Shown: in pieces, positions 50,794 to 64,000 of the stretch | How the letters are laid out: each line of letters opens with the position of its first letter | Position numbering within the stretch: position 1 is the first letter of the stretch | Source of the DNA: Ascidia mentula | Taxonomy: Eukaryota; Chordata; Ascidiacea; Phlebobranchia; Ascidiidae | Length of the DNA stretch: 64,000 nucleotides | Reading direction: 5' to 3' | NCBI GenBank assembly: GCA_947561715.1 | Contig: OX387205.1 | Coordinates: 3,663,001-3,727,000, forward strand | Notes under the pieces: generated by a model | What the model was told of the DNA's origin: nothing | The model's database searches: none | The model's input: the letters and a program-made list of their open reading frames with translations, nothing else | Position numbers and translations under genes: made by a program

Positions 50794-52337
50794 ATGGACG
50801 ATGATTTTGATTTTGATATCCCAGCCCAAAAAAGTAAAGTGAAGAAGGGAAGACGGGCTCGATCAAAAGTACCTGAAAAGTCAGAACAAGGTAAACTCGC
50901 CAACTTTATTGTTTCTTTAAATGTTACACCTAAACGTTGACGTTCTTTTCTAAGGACTCATTTAAACGCCAACAAAGTATTTGCTTGGGTTTTACATAAA
51001 CTAGATGAGAACACTTATATGTATATACAGAAGCAAAATTGCATGGAAAACAAGATTTGTATAATAACATATTTTACTGCATGGGATTAAAACTAAAATT
51101 TTTGCAGATTTGTCAGATGAGACTTCTCTAGATTTTACAGGTTGGAAAGTTTTTTCAGAGAGCAAGTTTTCTAAAAATTTACTTGCACTGTTTAGTTGAC
51201 ATAAAAGGGTTGCAGTAAGAATTTAAATTATTTGCATTTTAATTGTCAGTTAGACAATACATGGTTGAAGTAAGCTAGGCCTACATGATAAGGTACTCAT
51301 TTAGTATTATTACCACAAGGCCAGGCAGTCAGCATCGAGGCAGGCAGATTGTGTTGTTTCGGTTTTATGTTCTTTAACTTTTAACATTTCTGAAACCTAA
51401 ACTGTGTTCTTCTTGGCAGTTGATGATCCATCCACTGGAACTCCAGATGCAAATGATGTTTCTGCAAATCAGATTTCTCAACCACCTCGGCCCTCGCGTC
51501 GCCAAATGGGCTGGGACATGACAAGCAAAAATGACGATGACATTTTTGACTCAAGATTGGTGAATCAAGACAGCGTTAGTGACTCAGGTAGCGAAATCCA
51601 AGTTATTCCTGACCTCGAAGAACTACATGAGGACGACTTGCAACAGGAAATGGCTGCACCTCCCACTGTAGCCTCCAACAATATGGCTACTTTCAGGTAA
51701 TTGTGATAGAATTGTTGACATGGAAGTTCGCAATTTGCGCATTTAAATAGTACATTTCTAATCTTGGAGTTGCTGTGTATTGGTTATGCAGTATCCTGAT
51801 TTTTTTGTTGTTGAAAATTTCTAACGAATATCCAAATTCATTGAAAAATTTTTTTTAAACATTTACCATCTAGATTTTGTTCCATAAATACATTGACAAT
51901 TACCCATAAACCACAAAAATTGAACAGAGATAGCAGTATATGGCAATGATATCAAACCTTTTTACCTGCTTTTACAAACGTTTTTTTATTCACTAGTTAA
52001 ATGTTTCTTGCATATTAAGTTATGAAGGAAGTGTAAGTTTCTGAAAGCATCCCTCACGGCAACTAAGAAAATTTTTAAGACATTGATTTAAATGTTTGTT
52101 TTTTTTTGCAGAGAACTGGATGTTGATTTAATGAACCAATCAGCGTTTCGCACACTGGATGGTGGAACTGATTTAAAAGTGTTGATTAAGAACCTTCCCT
52201 CTGAAAGTGAAGTGCGTCAAGAAAAGGATGAAGAATGGGAGTGGGAAAAACTGTTTGCAGAAGTTTGCACGTCATTAAAAAGTAATCCACAGGAAGCAAC
52301 GATTCTGCAGAAGCCCAGTCAAGAAAGGATTGTTTGA
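50794..52337 (+). CDS. IFT43: Intraflagellar transport protein 43 (IFT-A complex)
   Basis: IFT43 is a small subunit of IFT-A, which drives retrograde transport in cilia. Four exons join in phase: 50794-50890, 51108-51140, 51420-51696, 52112-52337, giving 210 aa (human 208-213). The N-terminus is acidic then basic (MDDDFDFDIP, KKGRRARSK). The conserved C-terminal half is clear: IQVIPDLEELHEDDLQQE, AAPPT, FRELDVDLM, FRTLDGGTDLKVL and EWEWEKLFAEV, closely following vertebrate IFT43 (IPIIPDLEEVQEED, AAPPS, YRDLDNDLM, IQTLDGEIDLKLL, WDWDHLFTEV). Intron 2 uses a GTTGGA donor. The gene is convergent with ERH. Confidence 0.93.
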
Positions 52338-53053
52338 AGCGTCAAAACAGATGCTTACAAGAAGATTTAGGACAACACTGGAGTTGAGGGGGTGTTTAGG
52401 CTGTTAATTAATAGTAAAAATGAAGTTTTTGTTGTTATTGTTGAGACTCAAAAATTTTAACACTAAAATTCATGTGTTTTTGTAACTTGTTTCATATGTT
52501 TTTATTCGTGTTTGTTGTGGCTCAGTTGGTGCATAAATTATATTTTTGTATGAGTTATTATTAAACCAATTGCTGCACACGATGGTATTTATTCTAAAGC
52601 AACAGATTTTTTTCAAAAACTGGTTGATAGTTTCATCAAGCGATGAAAAGCGATGTGGCACTTAAAATAAAAAGTTCACTGTTGTCCAGTCATGATGTAG
52701 TGTTTACTTACCCCAGCTTGTTCACACCTAAGAGTCAGAGACCACTTACAAAAGTTGTTTTATTGCCACAAATATCATTCACATCGCTTCATTTTAAAAC
52801 TTGCTCGTACAAAAGCAGCAATAACAATAGTTTTGTTAAGTTCCAAGTTGATAAAAACTGAATCTTTGCATTCGCAAAACCTGTTCACAATTTGTTTCGA
52901 GAAAAATAGTGAGATAGGTTACTATGACACACATATCACTACCACCGAATTTTCAATAAAAAATTACCATCTAAACATGTGAATGACATCAAATCATGCG
53001 AACCAATCAACTCTACTCATATGTACAGTGTTGAAATATTCAAAAGTCCATTC

Positions 53054-54323
53054 TTATGTCTTGCCAGCTTGTTTTCGCAAGAGAATGTAGATCTTCTCTT
53101 TGATCCAATCCTTATTATACGGAGCATATGTCTGACTGGAGGTTTGATACACCAAGCAGCACAGATCGGCAAGATCATCGATAAAATCAAACAGCTGGCT
53201 AATGTCATATGTAATTGAAGGGCTGTTTGGGTTAATTCGTTTCAGATGTTCCTCATAGATTTTGCAAACACCTAAAAAACAAATAGATTACTTTATAAAT
53301 GTCAGGTATTGTACATATAGTACTTGCTAGTGCACTGTTTTAATAAGAGACTGACTGTTAAACATCTATATTAACACAAGCTTTCGTGAGCTTGATCATG
53401 TACTGTAGGTATAGACCAGAGACTGACACGGCGCTATACAAAACATTTTTAATCACTGGCGTTCTTTTAAACCAATCAAGCATGAAAAATATTTCATTGT
53501 TAATTATAACAATGAAATGTCACAAATGCAACAGCTCTCCAAAGACTTGTACATGACGTCTTTACACAAAATTAGGTAGTAATCGCAATAACCACTGCAA
53601 TCTATGAAAGGTTAACAGTTTACTTGTTTGGGCCCTATTTATGACGTTTTTTGACAAAAGTACAATTTAAATGCATTTGAGGATGTAGTATAAATGTATA
53701 CACAAAATTAATTGTATTTTTATATACCAGATTTGAATGTTTGTTTACGCTAAGGATTTATTTTCGGCAATCATCAATTGTGCGGATGATCGAAACGATT
53801 TTCGTTTGTTAATGCATCAGATAATGTTTATTGTGTGGATTATCGGATAAATCCTCCACACACAACATTGTTTACAATCTGGTTTATATATATATATACC
53901 TGATTGGAGAAAACAACAAAATTTTACAATTATTTTTGGCAATCCCCACAAAAAAATAGGCTAATGAATAAAACATCTGTTTGTCTGTGCAATCAATGTT
54001 TGCCAAAAAAAAAATCTTCCACAAAAATCACTAACTTTTCCAATGTGGTGTATATATGTGTACTGGCCAAAAAATGAATATATTATTATTTGACAATTGG
54101 ACAGTATGTTCATCCTTGGGCAATATAACTTATGTAATGCCATTAGATGTATTATACCTTTGCACATATTCCTGAATACCTATATCACCTAGAACTATGT
54201 TACACAGTTGATAGTAATTGTATGAAACATACCTTCCATGCATTCGTTTACAGATTCGTAGTCAGAATAGGTTCTGCCCTCCGGCTTCTTTGTAGGTTGC
54301 ACTAACAAGATTGTGTGAGACAT
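53054..54323 (-). CDS. ERH: Enhancer of rudimentary homolog
   Basis: ERH is a small, extremely conserved nuclear protein involved in mRNA splicing and decay of meiotic and other transcripts. Two coding exons: 54323-54233 and 53271-53054, 102 aa (human 104). The sequence begins [20 protein letters not shown] and continues [20 protein letters not shown], with [20 protein letters not shown] and [18 protein letters not shown], almost identical to human. The intron falls in the GlyVal of CMEGV. A possible AATAAA on the minus strand lies about 300 bp beyond the stop (near 52756). Confidence 0.97.
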
Positions 54324-55576
54324 TCTGTATGCTGTTACTCTTAAACACAATAAAACCTAAAAATGCAACACAAAGAAATATTTACAAGAAAGAACAAAAT
54401 ATTTACGCAGCAAAAAGTACTACTTTGTTGAAACAAACTGGACAAAAAACAACCAACTACCAATACACCATCCATCCCAAGTTTTACACCTCAAGGCAAA
54501 GCGAAAGCAGAACTTCGACAAAATCAAACTCCCCGCCGTAGATATAGCAAATTTCGGATAAATAGGCTTCACATGTGCGGGCACGTGGCCGTTCATTTAA
54601 TTTCTTGCGCTTTTGCGAATAGTTTACTATTTATATAAAAAATACTGCAACATGCACAATATAGTTTTGAGATAATCGTCAGATTCCAGCCACGTACCTA
54701 CGGAAAAGCGGAAATTGAAGTCATGATCTATGAATTTCTTCCGAAATCAACTTTATACTCTATAGTAGCCCGGCCTATGCATCACAATAAAGTGACCAAC
54801 ATGAATACATGATTTTATATCCCTTTTTTTTTTGAAAGTGAGGGATTTTCATTGGAAAGGCTTGCCCGTTAGAAAAAGAGGGTTTCGCACCTGCGTGCCG
54901 TTTCACTGTCAGGGTGGCCAAATTCATTGTTTCCTTCCGAAAGCGAATTTGTTTCTTGTTGTTTGCGTGTGTTTGACTCCATACTTCATTACCTTGAAAG
55001 AGTGGGATCATGTGGCATGTAGCATGTGACTTTTGTCAGTCGTTGGAGTTAACCGGTTTGTGCGAATCGGCTATTGTAATTTAATGACCCACGCGAACCC
55101 CGAACCGTTTGTTATCAACCGTATGTAAAGGCCTATGTTTCATTTCGCTCATTGTATTCCCACGGTTACTATGGAACGCTGCTATAGTGAGAGAACCGAA
55201 TGCTAAAATATTTGAATCCCACGGCTGCCTGTTGTGTGGTAAAAGTTCTCAAGTTTGTGCTGCTACCATTATTTTTTGCATTTATTGCGTACAGCAGCTG
55301 GTAGTGCGAACTAATTTAGCCAACCATAGCACAAAAGCATATGCGCAACGGAAATCGGCCATCGGCGTCTTGAGGTCTCAATCAATCCGCTGTAACGACG
55401 CTACGTTTTGTTGGCGGGTACTGGACTATTTTGATTGATTTCCTTACGTGTTTCTTCTTATGCTACGTTTCCCTGTTCCAGTTAAGTAGCGAGTTTGCGA
55501 CAAAACAACTATTTAAAACTGCGGCCTTTTATTTTGTACGTACCGTTGCCGAGCCATACATTATAACACCAGTGCA
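54324..55576. promoter_or_regulatory. Head-to-head region between ERH and TMEM18
   Basis: 1.25 kb between divergent genes. No exon is recognised (frames at 54775-55029 on both strands have no family match), and I see no clear promoter motif. Confidence 0.4.
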
Positions 55577-56341
55577 ATGGACGATGTATCAAGCTTTGTT
55601 CGTGTATTAACGGAGGTGAGTGCACGTTGGCTACTGCTAAAAGCACAAAACTGCTAGTAAAATTAAGGAGATCAACAACACACTGTTGCACTAAAGCTTT
55701 TTGGATAATTTTATAATTTGTTTTGCAAGGTTGAATGGTCAAATGAGTTTCGACTTGTGTGCAGTCTTCTGACAATTTACATAACATGCACAGTTTTAAC
55801 TATTATCACATGGAAACGAATTAACCTTCAAGCTCTTTATTTTGTTCTGCTGTGTAAGTAAGAAGTGTCTTTCTCACTCTGATTTTTCTGTGAGGGTTTA
55901 AATGAATGCAAAACATTTTTACGGTCTGCAGGCATCTGCATATATTGGGCAGAAACTTTAAACAGAGTTTGTGCTCAAAATTGGAGGTTGATTGTCAAAC
56001 AACAATACTTTGATTCAAATGGAATGTTTATTTCTATTGTGTATTCCACCCCACTTTTGCTCAATCTCTTGGTTTTGTTGGTAAGTTGCACCAATAATTT
56101 GCAGATACAACAATCAAAACTTTATAAAGCCAATGGTTAATTTTGATACCAATGTGCAGTAACAAAATTTTTAATTTCAAATAAAGTACTTCCCATATGA
56201 TAGGGTGTATAGAGATTTGTGAATTCCACTTACTTGTTCTCTTAGGTACATTGGTTGAAAAGTGCAGCAGATGATGTAGTTATTGTCAAACGCAAACAGC
56301 ACCTGCGGAAGGTTAAAGAAGAATCAAAGAAAGAAAATTAA
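55577..56341 (+). CDS. TMEM18: Transmembrane protein 18
   Basis: TMEM18 is a small protein of the inner nuclear membrane with several membrane spans and a basic C-terminal tail. Four exons: 55577-55615, 55730-55853, 55932-56080, 56246-56341, 135 aa (human 140). The hallmark stretch NWRLIVKQQYFDSNGMFISI, followed by VYSTPLLLNLLVLL, matches human [20 protein letters not shown]. The C-terminus is Lys-rich (KRKQHLRKVKEESKKEN) like the vertebrate nuclear-localisation tail. Hydrophobic spans lie at about residues 20-40, 42-60 and 85-105. A poly(A) signal AATAAA is at 56545-56550. The gene is convergent with centrin. Confidence 0.94.
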
Positions 56342-57005
56342 CAAGGATCAATGCTGCAGTTGCAAATTAGTCATCTTTTAGTGTTATTACTACATAGCAT
56401 ATGAATTTGATCCTTTATTATTTTCTTTGTTACTGGGTGGTTGATCATGATTGACATGGTTCACATTTTCTGACACAAGTCCAATCCACCTCACACATCC
56501 TCATGTAACACTCATCTATAACACACAGTGGTGCTTTTACAACTAATAAAAGTGCAATATTATGTAAAGATTTGTACCATTTTTAGGATTACAAAATTTT
56601 GAGTGGCAATGCTAATACTGTTCTCAATTCCACATAATTGTTGAACGAAGAATGGCATTGTCAGTAACAAGACAAAAATGTCGTGAAATGATTACAGGAA
56701 TCATTGAGATTTTTTGAGAGAAAAATTAGCTATTTCAATTGTTTGTGTAGATTTTAAACTTCTTGTGTTCACATCCATAACGTTCCAGTGTTCTAACACA
56801 AAGGTGATGTTTTTTTCATTTTTATTACAAAATACACTGAGCAAATCTAAAAAGCACTGACAGGAAACCTTTTGAAAATGCTATGCAGTAGAAAGTGAAG
56901 TGACAGCACAACAACGGAATGCAAAAACAAACAAGAACAATTCCAAACAACTCTTGTCAAATGTTGAGTTGTATGTAGTTTTGTGGCATGAGATTGAGAA
57001 TGTTT

Positions 57006-59061
<2,056 letters not shown>

Positions 59062-59491
59062 TTCTGCTAAAGTTTGTTGGTTGGATCCGTACAATTCTTT
59101 GAAAGTTGTGCAACTGTCGCCGTAACTAACGCTCAAATTTCGAGAAGAATCAACAGACGGTTGAATACGGTGATTTCCCTTTTTTTTAATTATGACGCTA
59201 TAATTCAAGAAGAAAAATCATTGTCATCAAAATAGTGCATGCAACCAGTAATTACTATTTTTTAGCAAAGCTTACATCCTTTTTTTTAATTTAGCGACCC
59301 AAATCAGTTGGTTTAATTAACTTGCAATATTTCTAAAAAAATTTTGATAATTTTGTCACGCCATGTATGAAAATTGTCCTTGCGACTCCTTGGATTGAAG
59401 ATTTTCTGCATCATACTTTTTAGAAAACAATCAGGATAATTTTTAGATCTGTTGAATAGTTAGGGTGCCACTTTTGGCACAAAACGCAAAC
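59062..59491. promoter_or_regulatory. Bidirectional promoter region, centrin and membrane-protein gene
   Basis: Only 430 bp lie between the centrin ATG (minus) and the ATG at 59492 (plus), so a shared divergent promoter is likely. No TATA box is evident; several A/T tracts are present. Confidence 0.5.
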
Positions 59492-60574
59492 ATGCAATTT
59501 GGGAAAACGTTAAAGGCTCTTTCTGGTAAGTTTTTGCATTTTTAGTGTGAGTTAGTAGGCATCAACATAACGCAAATGTCTTACCAGGCATTGTTCGCGG
59601 TTTTGTGCAAAGACGCGGTGTAAGTGAATATTCTAAACGCATGGGCTACAAACCAAAGGATTTAGAGAGTGCTGAAGGCAAAGTTAATGTTCCAGAAATT
59701 GCGTTTTGTGTCGGCCTCATCGCATACTTTATATATGATGTAAGTCTAAGAATTTATTTTGTTTATTGTACTATAAAGCAATTATGTATAAACCTGTACA
59801 TTATGATTTATAAATAATATTCACAATAACATTGTACAGTTCAAAAACACATAAAAGACTCATCAATATTATGTAGAATGTATATTTCTATGTTACCATG
59901 AATTTCACAAGGATATAACTTTCCTGCTTTTAAATAAATGCTATAGTAAGTTATGTGGGATATTTTATATTCCAAGGAATGAGTAATTCTTGCTTGAAAT
60001 AGACTTAACTATATGTCAAGCCTATTACTATGAATTTACTTCTGGTAAAATATGCATTAAAAAGTTTATTGTTATGTAGTTGATTCTACAAATCTTGACC
60101 AAAATGTGATTAATTAGTTTTAAACATGGCACAAATTAAAAATATTTTGCAATTTCTTTTATGATTAAAACAAAAAGAGAAATTTGGTAGTGGTACTGTC
60201 TGGTCAAGAATTTTTAAACTGAAAAGTGTTGGTAAATAAATCCAAATATTAACACAGGTGAAACTCTTTGTTGACGCTACATATTTTGTAGTTAATTCTA
60301 TAAATACTTCCATACCTTAAAATATGATTATAATATTGTTTGGTTCACATGAAATGTAATCTGCTTTCAGATTACAAAGGACAGGAGAGAGCATCTAAAA
60401 GCATTGATGAAAAATTTTGATAAAAGAGAAAAGTACTACGACCACAGGGCAGGCTTAGGTATACCACCCCCAATGGACTTCTTGCTTGACAAGCTGTATA
60501 ACTTTCCGCAAGGCGAATTGGACAAACCTCATGATAGTATGGAGACAACGATTCCAGAAAAACTTGGCAAATAA
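59492..60574 (+). CDS. Unrecognised small single-pass membrane protein
   Basis: Three exons join in phase: 59492-59525, 59588-59739, 60371-60574, 129 aa. The N-terminus is basic and amphipathic (MQFGKTLKALSGIVRGFVQR), followed by RRGVSEYSKRMGYKPKD, one hydrophobic span at about residues 47-61 (EIAFCVGLIAYFIYD), and a charged C-terminal half with HLKALMKNFDKREKYYDHRA and GIPPPMDFLL. The size, a basic start that could act as a mitochondrial presequence, and a single short span suggest a small mitochondrial inner-membrane protein. That is inference; I do not recognise the family. AATAAA signals lie at 60570-60575 and 60596-60601. It is divergent from centrin and convergent with the next gene, whose stop is only 115 bp away. 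Confidence 0.75.
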
Positions 60575-60688
60575 ATTTGTTTATTGTATAAATGAAATAA
60601 ATTCTGTTTCAAAAACATGGTGTAAGGATGAACAAGGGCTTGCAAGGAAGTAAAAACATAGATTAAAAAAAGACACTTATTGATTGTG

Positions 60689-61294
60689 CTAGTGTGAATT
60701 AGCCATAAACCTATTCCAAGTTACAGTGCGTTTGTCGGTTAAACGAGGCAAATCTGCCGCTATTTGTCCAATCATATTAATTGCTGTGTTTTGCACCAGA
60801 AAATCGTCAACTTTTGTGGCTAAAAGGCGATTTTCTAACGCATTTTTGTGGCTTCTCAAAAAGTTCTTTTTTGTTATTTCGCCTTCTTTTTCCAAGCAAG
60901 GTTTGCAGGTCCTAGGGTCGTGAAGTTGTCGTTGGTTAGCATTCGCCATCAACCGGACTATATTTTCTGCTTTTATTCGATCCAGCACCTTCGCTGTGAC
61001 TACAGAACAGTTCGTTTTTTGTGATGTCTCTACTTCCATTGACGGTTTGATGACAACTTTTTGCTTTCCTTTGCGATATCTTTGAATGTTTTTTAAAAGC
61101 TGTGGATCAACTTGACAAAGATTTACGTCAGTCTCTTCATTCCGATTTCTCCTTGACCTGACATTAAGACTTTCGTTGATTTTTAAATCGTTCTTTAAAT
61201 TAAAGGTTTCTCTTTTTAGATTTCCCAACAATCTTGAGCAAAATGCAATTTCTGCATCTTCTTCACTGACATCAGATGTCATCTCGACTTTCAT
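60689..61294 (-). CDS. C8orf48-like (DUF4606-type) protein, intronless
   Basis: A single open frame of 201 aa with no intron. The N-terminus is charged; the C-terminal third is CKPCLEKEGEITKKNFLRSH, a Leu-rich helix, INMIGQIAADLPRLTDKRT and WNRFM. This resembles my recollection of vertebrate C8orf48 (CxxC, xFLRxK, LIGQIAxxLPxxxDxP, W), whose function is unknown. A profile search would decide. The stop lies 115 bp from the convergent neighbour, and minus-strand poly(A) signal candidates fall inside that neighbour's 3' end. The upstream same-strand GPCR ends 160 bp away. Confidence 0.65.
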   Translation of the reverse strand: MKVEMTSDVSEEDAEIAFCSRLLGNLKRETFNLKNDLKINESLNVRSRRNRNEETDVNLCQVDPQLLKNIQRYRKGKQKVVIKPSMEVETSQKTNCSVVTAKVLDRIKAENIVRLMANANQRQLHDPRTCKPCLEKEGEITKKNFLRSHKNALENRLLATKVDDFLVQNTAINMIGQIAADLPRLTDKRTVTWNRFMANSH

Positions 61295-61454
61295 ATTTGA
61301 ATATTTTCACTTCTTGGCGAATGTCAAATCAAAACACATTATATATCCAATGATCGCACAGTGTACACGGCGTTTCAAAAAACAGTTTATTTAAAAACGT
61401 TGGATTGCAAACTCTATCAAAAAAGACATGCCAAAAACAAACACTTTCGCAACA

Positions 61455-63431
61455 TTATGTTTCTTTGGGAAATCGTTGTTCGTTGGTAATGTTTTCTCGA
61501 TCTGTGAAACACCACATAAACTTGAAAAACAACTTCTTGTAAGCTTTTCTGAACTGGCTGCTCATCACTCCATAAATAACTGGATTTAACGAAAAACTCA
61601 AGAGGCAAACCGTTCCAAATATCTGTAAATTCATTTAAACATTTTTATTAACCGAAATATCGAAAAGCTAAATAAAAATACCCTCTTAAGCAGGATAGGA
61701 GACAGGTCTTGCAAAAGCACAAGAACGCCGTAGGGAATCCAACAAAAACTGAAAAATCCAATAACCCAAACAGAGGTTTTGAACATTTGTATTTCGTGTT
61801 TACTCCATTTAGATACGCTCACTACTGAATCGAATGTTTTCTGGAAAACAATTTTCAATTACTCCAGTGTTTCTATAAAAAGGTGTAGTTATTTGTCTCA
61901 CAGTGCCTGTGTTTTGTTCCTCTGAAAAGTCTTGTTTAGAGTACCCTGGAACAAAAGGAAGGGAATTACTTGTTTTTAAAGAAATACCACACGATGCGTT
62001 TTCTAATGTATTTGTAAAGTTTTATTTTGTGACTAATGTTCTCAGTGATAAAGTGGTGTCATTTTCGTTTCTGAACTCTTTTTGTTTTGTACATATACAA
62101 AATGGGAAGAAAAAATATTCAAACTAGTTTACACACCTGCATCCGATAGAGCTGAAATTGTGGTAAGTTCTGTTGTTCGTCGCCTACTTTTCCCAAGTGC
62201 CTGCAAACGTTTGAGTTATTGAGTGAAACTTATATAAAAGCACAAACTTTTCGTGTTTTCAGTCATGCTATTTGCAAGTCATTGCATAAATGAAACCTCG
62301 TTTAAAACTGCTTAGAAAATGTCGTAACTTATTAGAACGAGCAAAGAGTGAATCTTTGATCGAAATCTGATCGGCATTTTGGGAATTATAATAATGACCA
62401 AGCATCAAATAAAAACAGACAAAGAGTTTTATGGGTTACCTTACCTTAAAAACCATTGTATAACAATAAACTGTGATGGCGTGAGGCACAAAATGGCCAA
62501 CGAAGACCGGGCCGAGCGTGAACTTGAGGGGAAATGTTCCGTCAAAGCAGATGCAAACGTATTTATGCGGATCGTAAGAAACTTGAAACCAAGCTACAAA
62601 AACAAAATATCTCCGGTTGTTTGCTGTCTATAAGTATGGTGTGGTACGATCAAATGCGTTATTTTTGACTTTTCACTGCTTAAAAATTATAATAATAGCC
62701 CAAGAAATTAATGAAAACTTATACGTTAACAATCCATATGCTTATAGGGATAACATAACGTTTGTGGTTTGCAGCATTATCCAAACTCTCTGAAGCCAAC
62801 TTATTATTAATCAATTTTAATGGAGTTTCATTTAGTTGTATTAAATCAGTCAAGTACAATAAAGCAACAGTATATAATACGTTTGTGATCTTACCTATCA
62901 TTATAGGCAGTGTGTTGATCGCGCTAAACAACCAACATACGCAGATCACCATCATTACACGACGTTTAATAACCCATAGTTTGTATTGGGTCGGATGTCT
63001 GGCTGCAATAAACCTGAAATATCAATGCAATGTACACCATTAATTGCTCGTTTCCAATGTAGCATTTAGGAAATCTTGACAACCGTGATTAGCTGTTTCG
63101 ATTACGCTTGTGTATCGAAAATAGTGCTTGCACCTGTATACGACACAAATTAAAATATATCGGAATTTAAGCAAGATAAAAACTGGAAAACCACAAATAA
63201 AAAACCTAAATTTTGGCGATTATTTATTTGTTACCTGGTCATTGAAATGCACGTCATAGTAATAGCGGCTCCATGGCAAGCCAATCCCGATATAGCTGCG
63301 GAAATGTAGCAAAGTGTGGTGTCCCATGTGCTGGTTGACCCCACTATCTCATGCACCACCACGACCGGTACAACTACAGAGCACACCATGAAGTCCGCAA
63401 AGGCCAAATTGACGATGAAATAGTTGCACAC
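61455..63431 (-). CDS. Class A GPCR, orphan, partial (TM2 to C-terminus)
   Basis: Exons in transcript order: 63431-63235, 63013-62895, 62593-62445, 62200-62137, 61824-61682, 61622-61455, in phase, 280 codons. TM2 is NYFIVNLAFADFMVCSVVVP; TM3 follows LCYISAAISGLAC and ends SMTRFIAARHP; TM4 is VMMVICVCWLFSAINTLPIM. ECL2 has a Cys pair (YVCICFDG), TM5 is TLGPVFVGHFVPHAITVYCY, TM6 is WVIGFFSFCWIPYGVLVLLQ (CWxP), and TM7 is VCLLSFSLNPVIYGV (NPxxY). The DRY motif is TRF here. TM1 is not found and should be to the right, probably beyond the window. Ligand unknown; amine/peptide-like class A features do not settle the subfamily. Confidence 0.88.
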
Positions 63432-64000
63432 CTGGAGGTAAAGATCAACAAATGTAGTTCGCATATGTCGTTCCCATTTGGAAATGATTATTTTCCACTA
63501 GGGCGCTTCGATTTTGGATCTAGTTATTATTCCTCGAAATACCAATTCAATGACGGCATTCCTTTGACCATGCACTAATAGGTATTTATTTTTAATTGAA
63601 ATCGATTGATCTGATTGATCTTTCGCAGGTTTGCGCGCACACCGAGCATAGACTGCATGCACCCGTAAATATGCTTGACATATGGGCGTGAAATTGACTA
63701 ATAACTGCAATCGATATCGAATTTGTATAGTTATGCGCTCATTTGTTACGATTTAAAACACGTATCTAGCTGGCCAATGTAAAACACTACACTGCGCAAC
63801 CAAACAATTGCACAGACGACATGCTTTACTATACACCAGCACCATTATTGCATTGTATTTCATGTATTTATTTTATTTTTGCTTGCGTTTGGTTGCTTGC
63901 AAGATTGTGTACCGTCAAACAACCGCAATGACCATATTGTCAAGCAGACAGAGCAGAATCTGCGGTTCGTTTTGGCGTAAAAAAATTTGCCGAATGACGC
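63432..64000. other. Window edge upstream of GPCR exon
   Basis: The TM1 exon of the GPCR is expected on this side. I cannot identify it in these 570 bp. The frame running upstream of 63431 lacks a hydrophobic span. Confidence 0.4.

Noticed and set aside
50355-50903. 182-codon antisense frame
   Set aside because: It overlaps IFT43 exon 1 and matches nothing; shadow frame.
53977-54541. Plus-strand frames around the ERH first exon
   Set aside because: Antisense shadows of ERH and its flanks.
63498-63710. Minus-strand frame considered as the GPCR TM1 exon
   Set aside because: No 20-residue hydrophobic span and no TM1 Asn motif.

Overview
The window is an animal nuclear genome segment: AT-rich, with many short GT-AG introns and exons that assemble into recognisable metazoan proteins. 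The protein set (tensin, NOS1AP, IFT43, ERH, TMEM18, centrin, a RabBD protein, a GPCR), compact spacing, small introns and tRNA-SINE/hAT debris fit a tunicate of the Ciona type. Species is inferred, not proven. I rebuilt gene models by hand from splice-site phase and family conservation.

Left part (1-28 kb, minus strand): the middle of a tensin gene. Seven consecutive core exons run from 15247 down to 6851 with perfect phase. They are preceded by up to four candidate first exons (27690, 23037, 16701, 15746) that all end in phase 1 and so all fit the same acceptor. The SH2-PTB end is not seen and probably lies left of base 1. The PTP-C2 front was not found.

Middle (28.9-50 kb, plus strand): a 17-exon NOS1AP/CAPON gene (28933-38599), head-to-head with tensin; a repeat-rich gap; a secreted protein combining a Ly6/uPAR-like module, a sushi domain and a degenerate vWA domain (41877-47121); and a short Rab-effector (rabphilin/Noc2/Slp-like) protein (48086-49874).

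Right part (50.8-64 kb) is a dense block of small housekeeping and ciliary genes: IFT43 (+), ERH (-), TMEM18 (+), centrin (-), an unrecognised single-pass membrane protein (+), a C8orf48-like intronless gene (-), and a class A GPCR lacking TM1 in the window (-). IFT43 and centrin are both ciliary/centriolar.

The most unusual signal is a dispersed repeat present twice (about 13.03 and 39.95 kb) that folds as a complete type I hammerhead ribozyme, with 28-bp flanks that match each other in inverted orientation. Other structure: a 451-bp hAT element with 8-bp target duplication that split a foldback element, a 173-bp tandem duplication in the centrin intron, a tRNA-derived SINE, and a large excess of the CRE palindrome TGACGTCA.
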